Shown here piece after piece: positions 63,472 to 64,000 of a stretch of DNA of 64,000 nt. Numbering within the stretch: the first letter of the stretch is position 1; every line of letters begins with the position of its first letter. The notes under the pieces were generated by a model. The model was given only the letters and a program-made list of their open reading frames with translations. It was not told the DNA's origin and did no database searches. The DNA comes from Lachnospiraceae bacterium (GTDB taxonomy: Bacteria > Bacillota > Clostridia > Lachnospirales > Lachnospiraceae). A program made the position numbers and the translations under genes. The stretch covers positions 1 through 64,000 of the forward strand of contig JAFQZU010000005.1 in NCBI GenBank assembly GCA_017405805.1. The letters are read 5' to 3'.

Positions 63472-64000
63472 ATGAAAATGTTCAAAATCCTTAAAAAAGA
63501 GTATCTGGCCCCCACGATCTGCCTCATGGATATCGAGGCGCCAAGGATTGCCAGACACGCGCTCCCCGGACAGTTTGTCATCGTCCGTGTCGATGAGGGC
63601 GGCGAGAGAATACCGCTGACCATCTGCGATTACGATGCAGAAAAGGGCACCGTGCAGATCGTCTTTCAGGTCGTCGGCGGAGAGACCTTCAGAATGCAGA
63701 AACTGGAGGAGGGAGATAGCTTCCTCGATTTTGTCGGCCCTCTCGGAGTGCCTTCCGATCTCACGGAACTCACCCCGGAAGAACTCAGAGAGAAAAAGAT
63801 CTGTTTTATCGCCGGCGGCGTGGGTACCGCACCCGTCTACTGCCAGCTGAAATGGCTTAAGAAAAACGGCGTCGACGTGGATTGCATCCTCGGCGCAAGG
63901 ACGAAGGACATCATCGTTCTGGAAGACGCCATGCGTGAAGTCTCCAATCTGTATGTGTGCACGGATGACGGCAGCTACGGGATCCACGGCAATGTCTGCG
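63472..64000 (+). CDS. NfnA/SudB-type FAD/NAD-binding flavoprotein subunit (5' part)
   Basis: An open frame that runs off the window (at least 176 residues). FAD-binding (RIPLTICDYDAEKG) and NAD-binding (FIAGGVGTAPVY) domains match the family of sulfide/dihydroorotate dehydrogenase-like subunits and NfnA, the small flavin subunit of NADH-dependent NADP+:ferredoxin oxidoreductase. Whether the expected glutamate-synthase-like partner NfnB follows is outside the window. The start could be 63472 or 63478; both have a weak site. Confidence 0.8.
   Translation, partial: MKMFKILKKEYLAPTICLMDIEAPRIARHALPGQFVIVRVDEGGERIPLTICDYDAEKGTVQIVFQVVGGETFRMQKLEEGDSFLDFVGPLGVPSDLTELTPEELREKKICFIAGGVGTAPVYCQLKWLKKNGVDVDCILGARTKDIIVLEDAMREVSNLYVCTDDGSYGIHGNVC

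Overview
The window looks like a chromosomal segment of an anaerobic, GC-rich Firmicute, most likely class Clostridia and probably a Lachnospiraceae-like gut organism. This is judged from an rnfCDGEAB operon, a Na+-type biotin decarboxylase cluster, single-subunit glycyl-tRNA synthetase, unfused but overlapping ispH and S1 genes, an NfnA-type flavoprotein, and SD/sigma-A signals of Firmicute type. No taxonomic marker such as rRNA is present, so this is inference.

Layout. (1) Bases 1 to about 6.5 kb are AT-rich and hold the right end of a prophage or phage-derived element: a tail fibre with a C-terminal S74 chaperone, a Dit-like tail protein, a tyrosine integrase with a near-consensus promoter, and a small DNA-binding (Xis-like) protein. 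(2) 6.6-21.8 kb is GC-rich core: BaiN-like flavoprotein, cmk-ispH-S1, YprB-like exonuclease (minus strand), thrC, Xaa-Pro aminopeptidase, a 6S-like RNA, pheST, M18 aminopeptidase and queA. (3) 21.8-26.3 kb is a small surface-polysaccharide module: DUF4422 glycosyltransferase, Wzy-like polymerase, transglutaminase-like lipoprotein and a Wzz-like protein with a degenerate kinase-like tail. (4) 26.4-33.9 kb is the Rnf ion-pumping ferredoxin:NAD+ oxidoreductase operon, followed by a divergent pair: a Gx-transporter/NusG-II gene pair on minus and apbE, the Rnf flavinylation enzyme, on plus. (5) 33.9-45.8 kb holds two tRNA-Leu genes, an M16C peptidase, era, an AEC permease, recO, glyS, alaS, rpsU (58 codons), a metallophosphoesterase and scpB. 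(6) 46.0-51.3 kb is a biotin-dependent cluster with two different carboxyltransferases, an OadG-like lipoprotein, a biotin carrier and the Na+-pump beta subunit, which is frameshifted. (7) 51.3-64 kb holds a glycogen debranching enzyme, an OmpR-type two-component system, hisH, hisF (frameshifted near its 3' end), pepD, ung, a radical SAM protein, a YdcF protein, a CLC-F-like antiporter with a guanylate-kinase-like gene (minus), and the 5' end of an NfnA/SudB-type flavoprotein running off the window.

Functionally the most coherent theme is ion-gradient bioenergetics: Rnf, its covalent FMN loader ApbE, a Na+-translocating decarboxylase or transcarboxylase cluster, and an Nfn-type subunit lie within 38 kb. 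The most unusual points are the hybrid carboxyltransferase cluster with a lipoprotein-OadG fusion, the RnfG flavinylation site that has Asn and Ser in place of Asp and Thr, the compact polysaccharide module with its own transglutaminase-like lipoprotein, and two (perhaps three) one-base losses in homopolymer runs that break otherwise intact genes. I did not find a CRISPR array, a defence island, an insertion sequence, rRNA or a convincing wholly new system.
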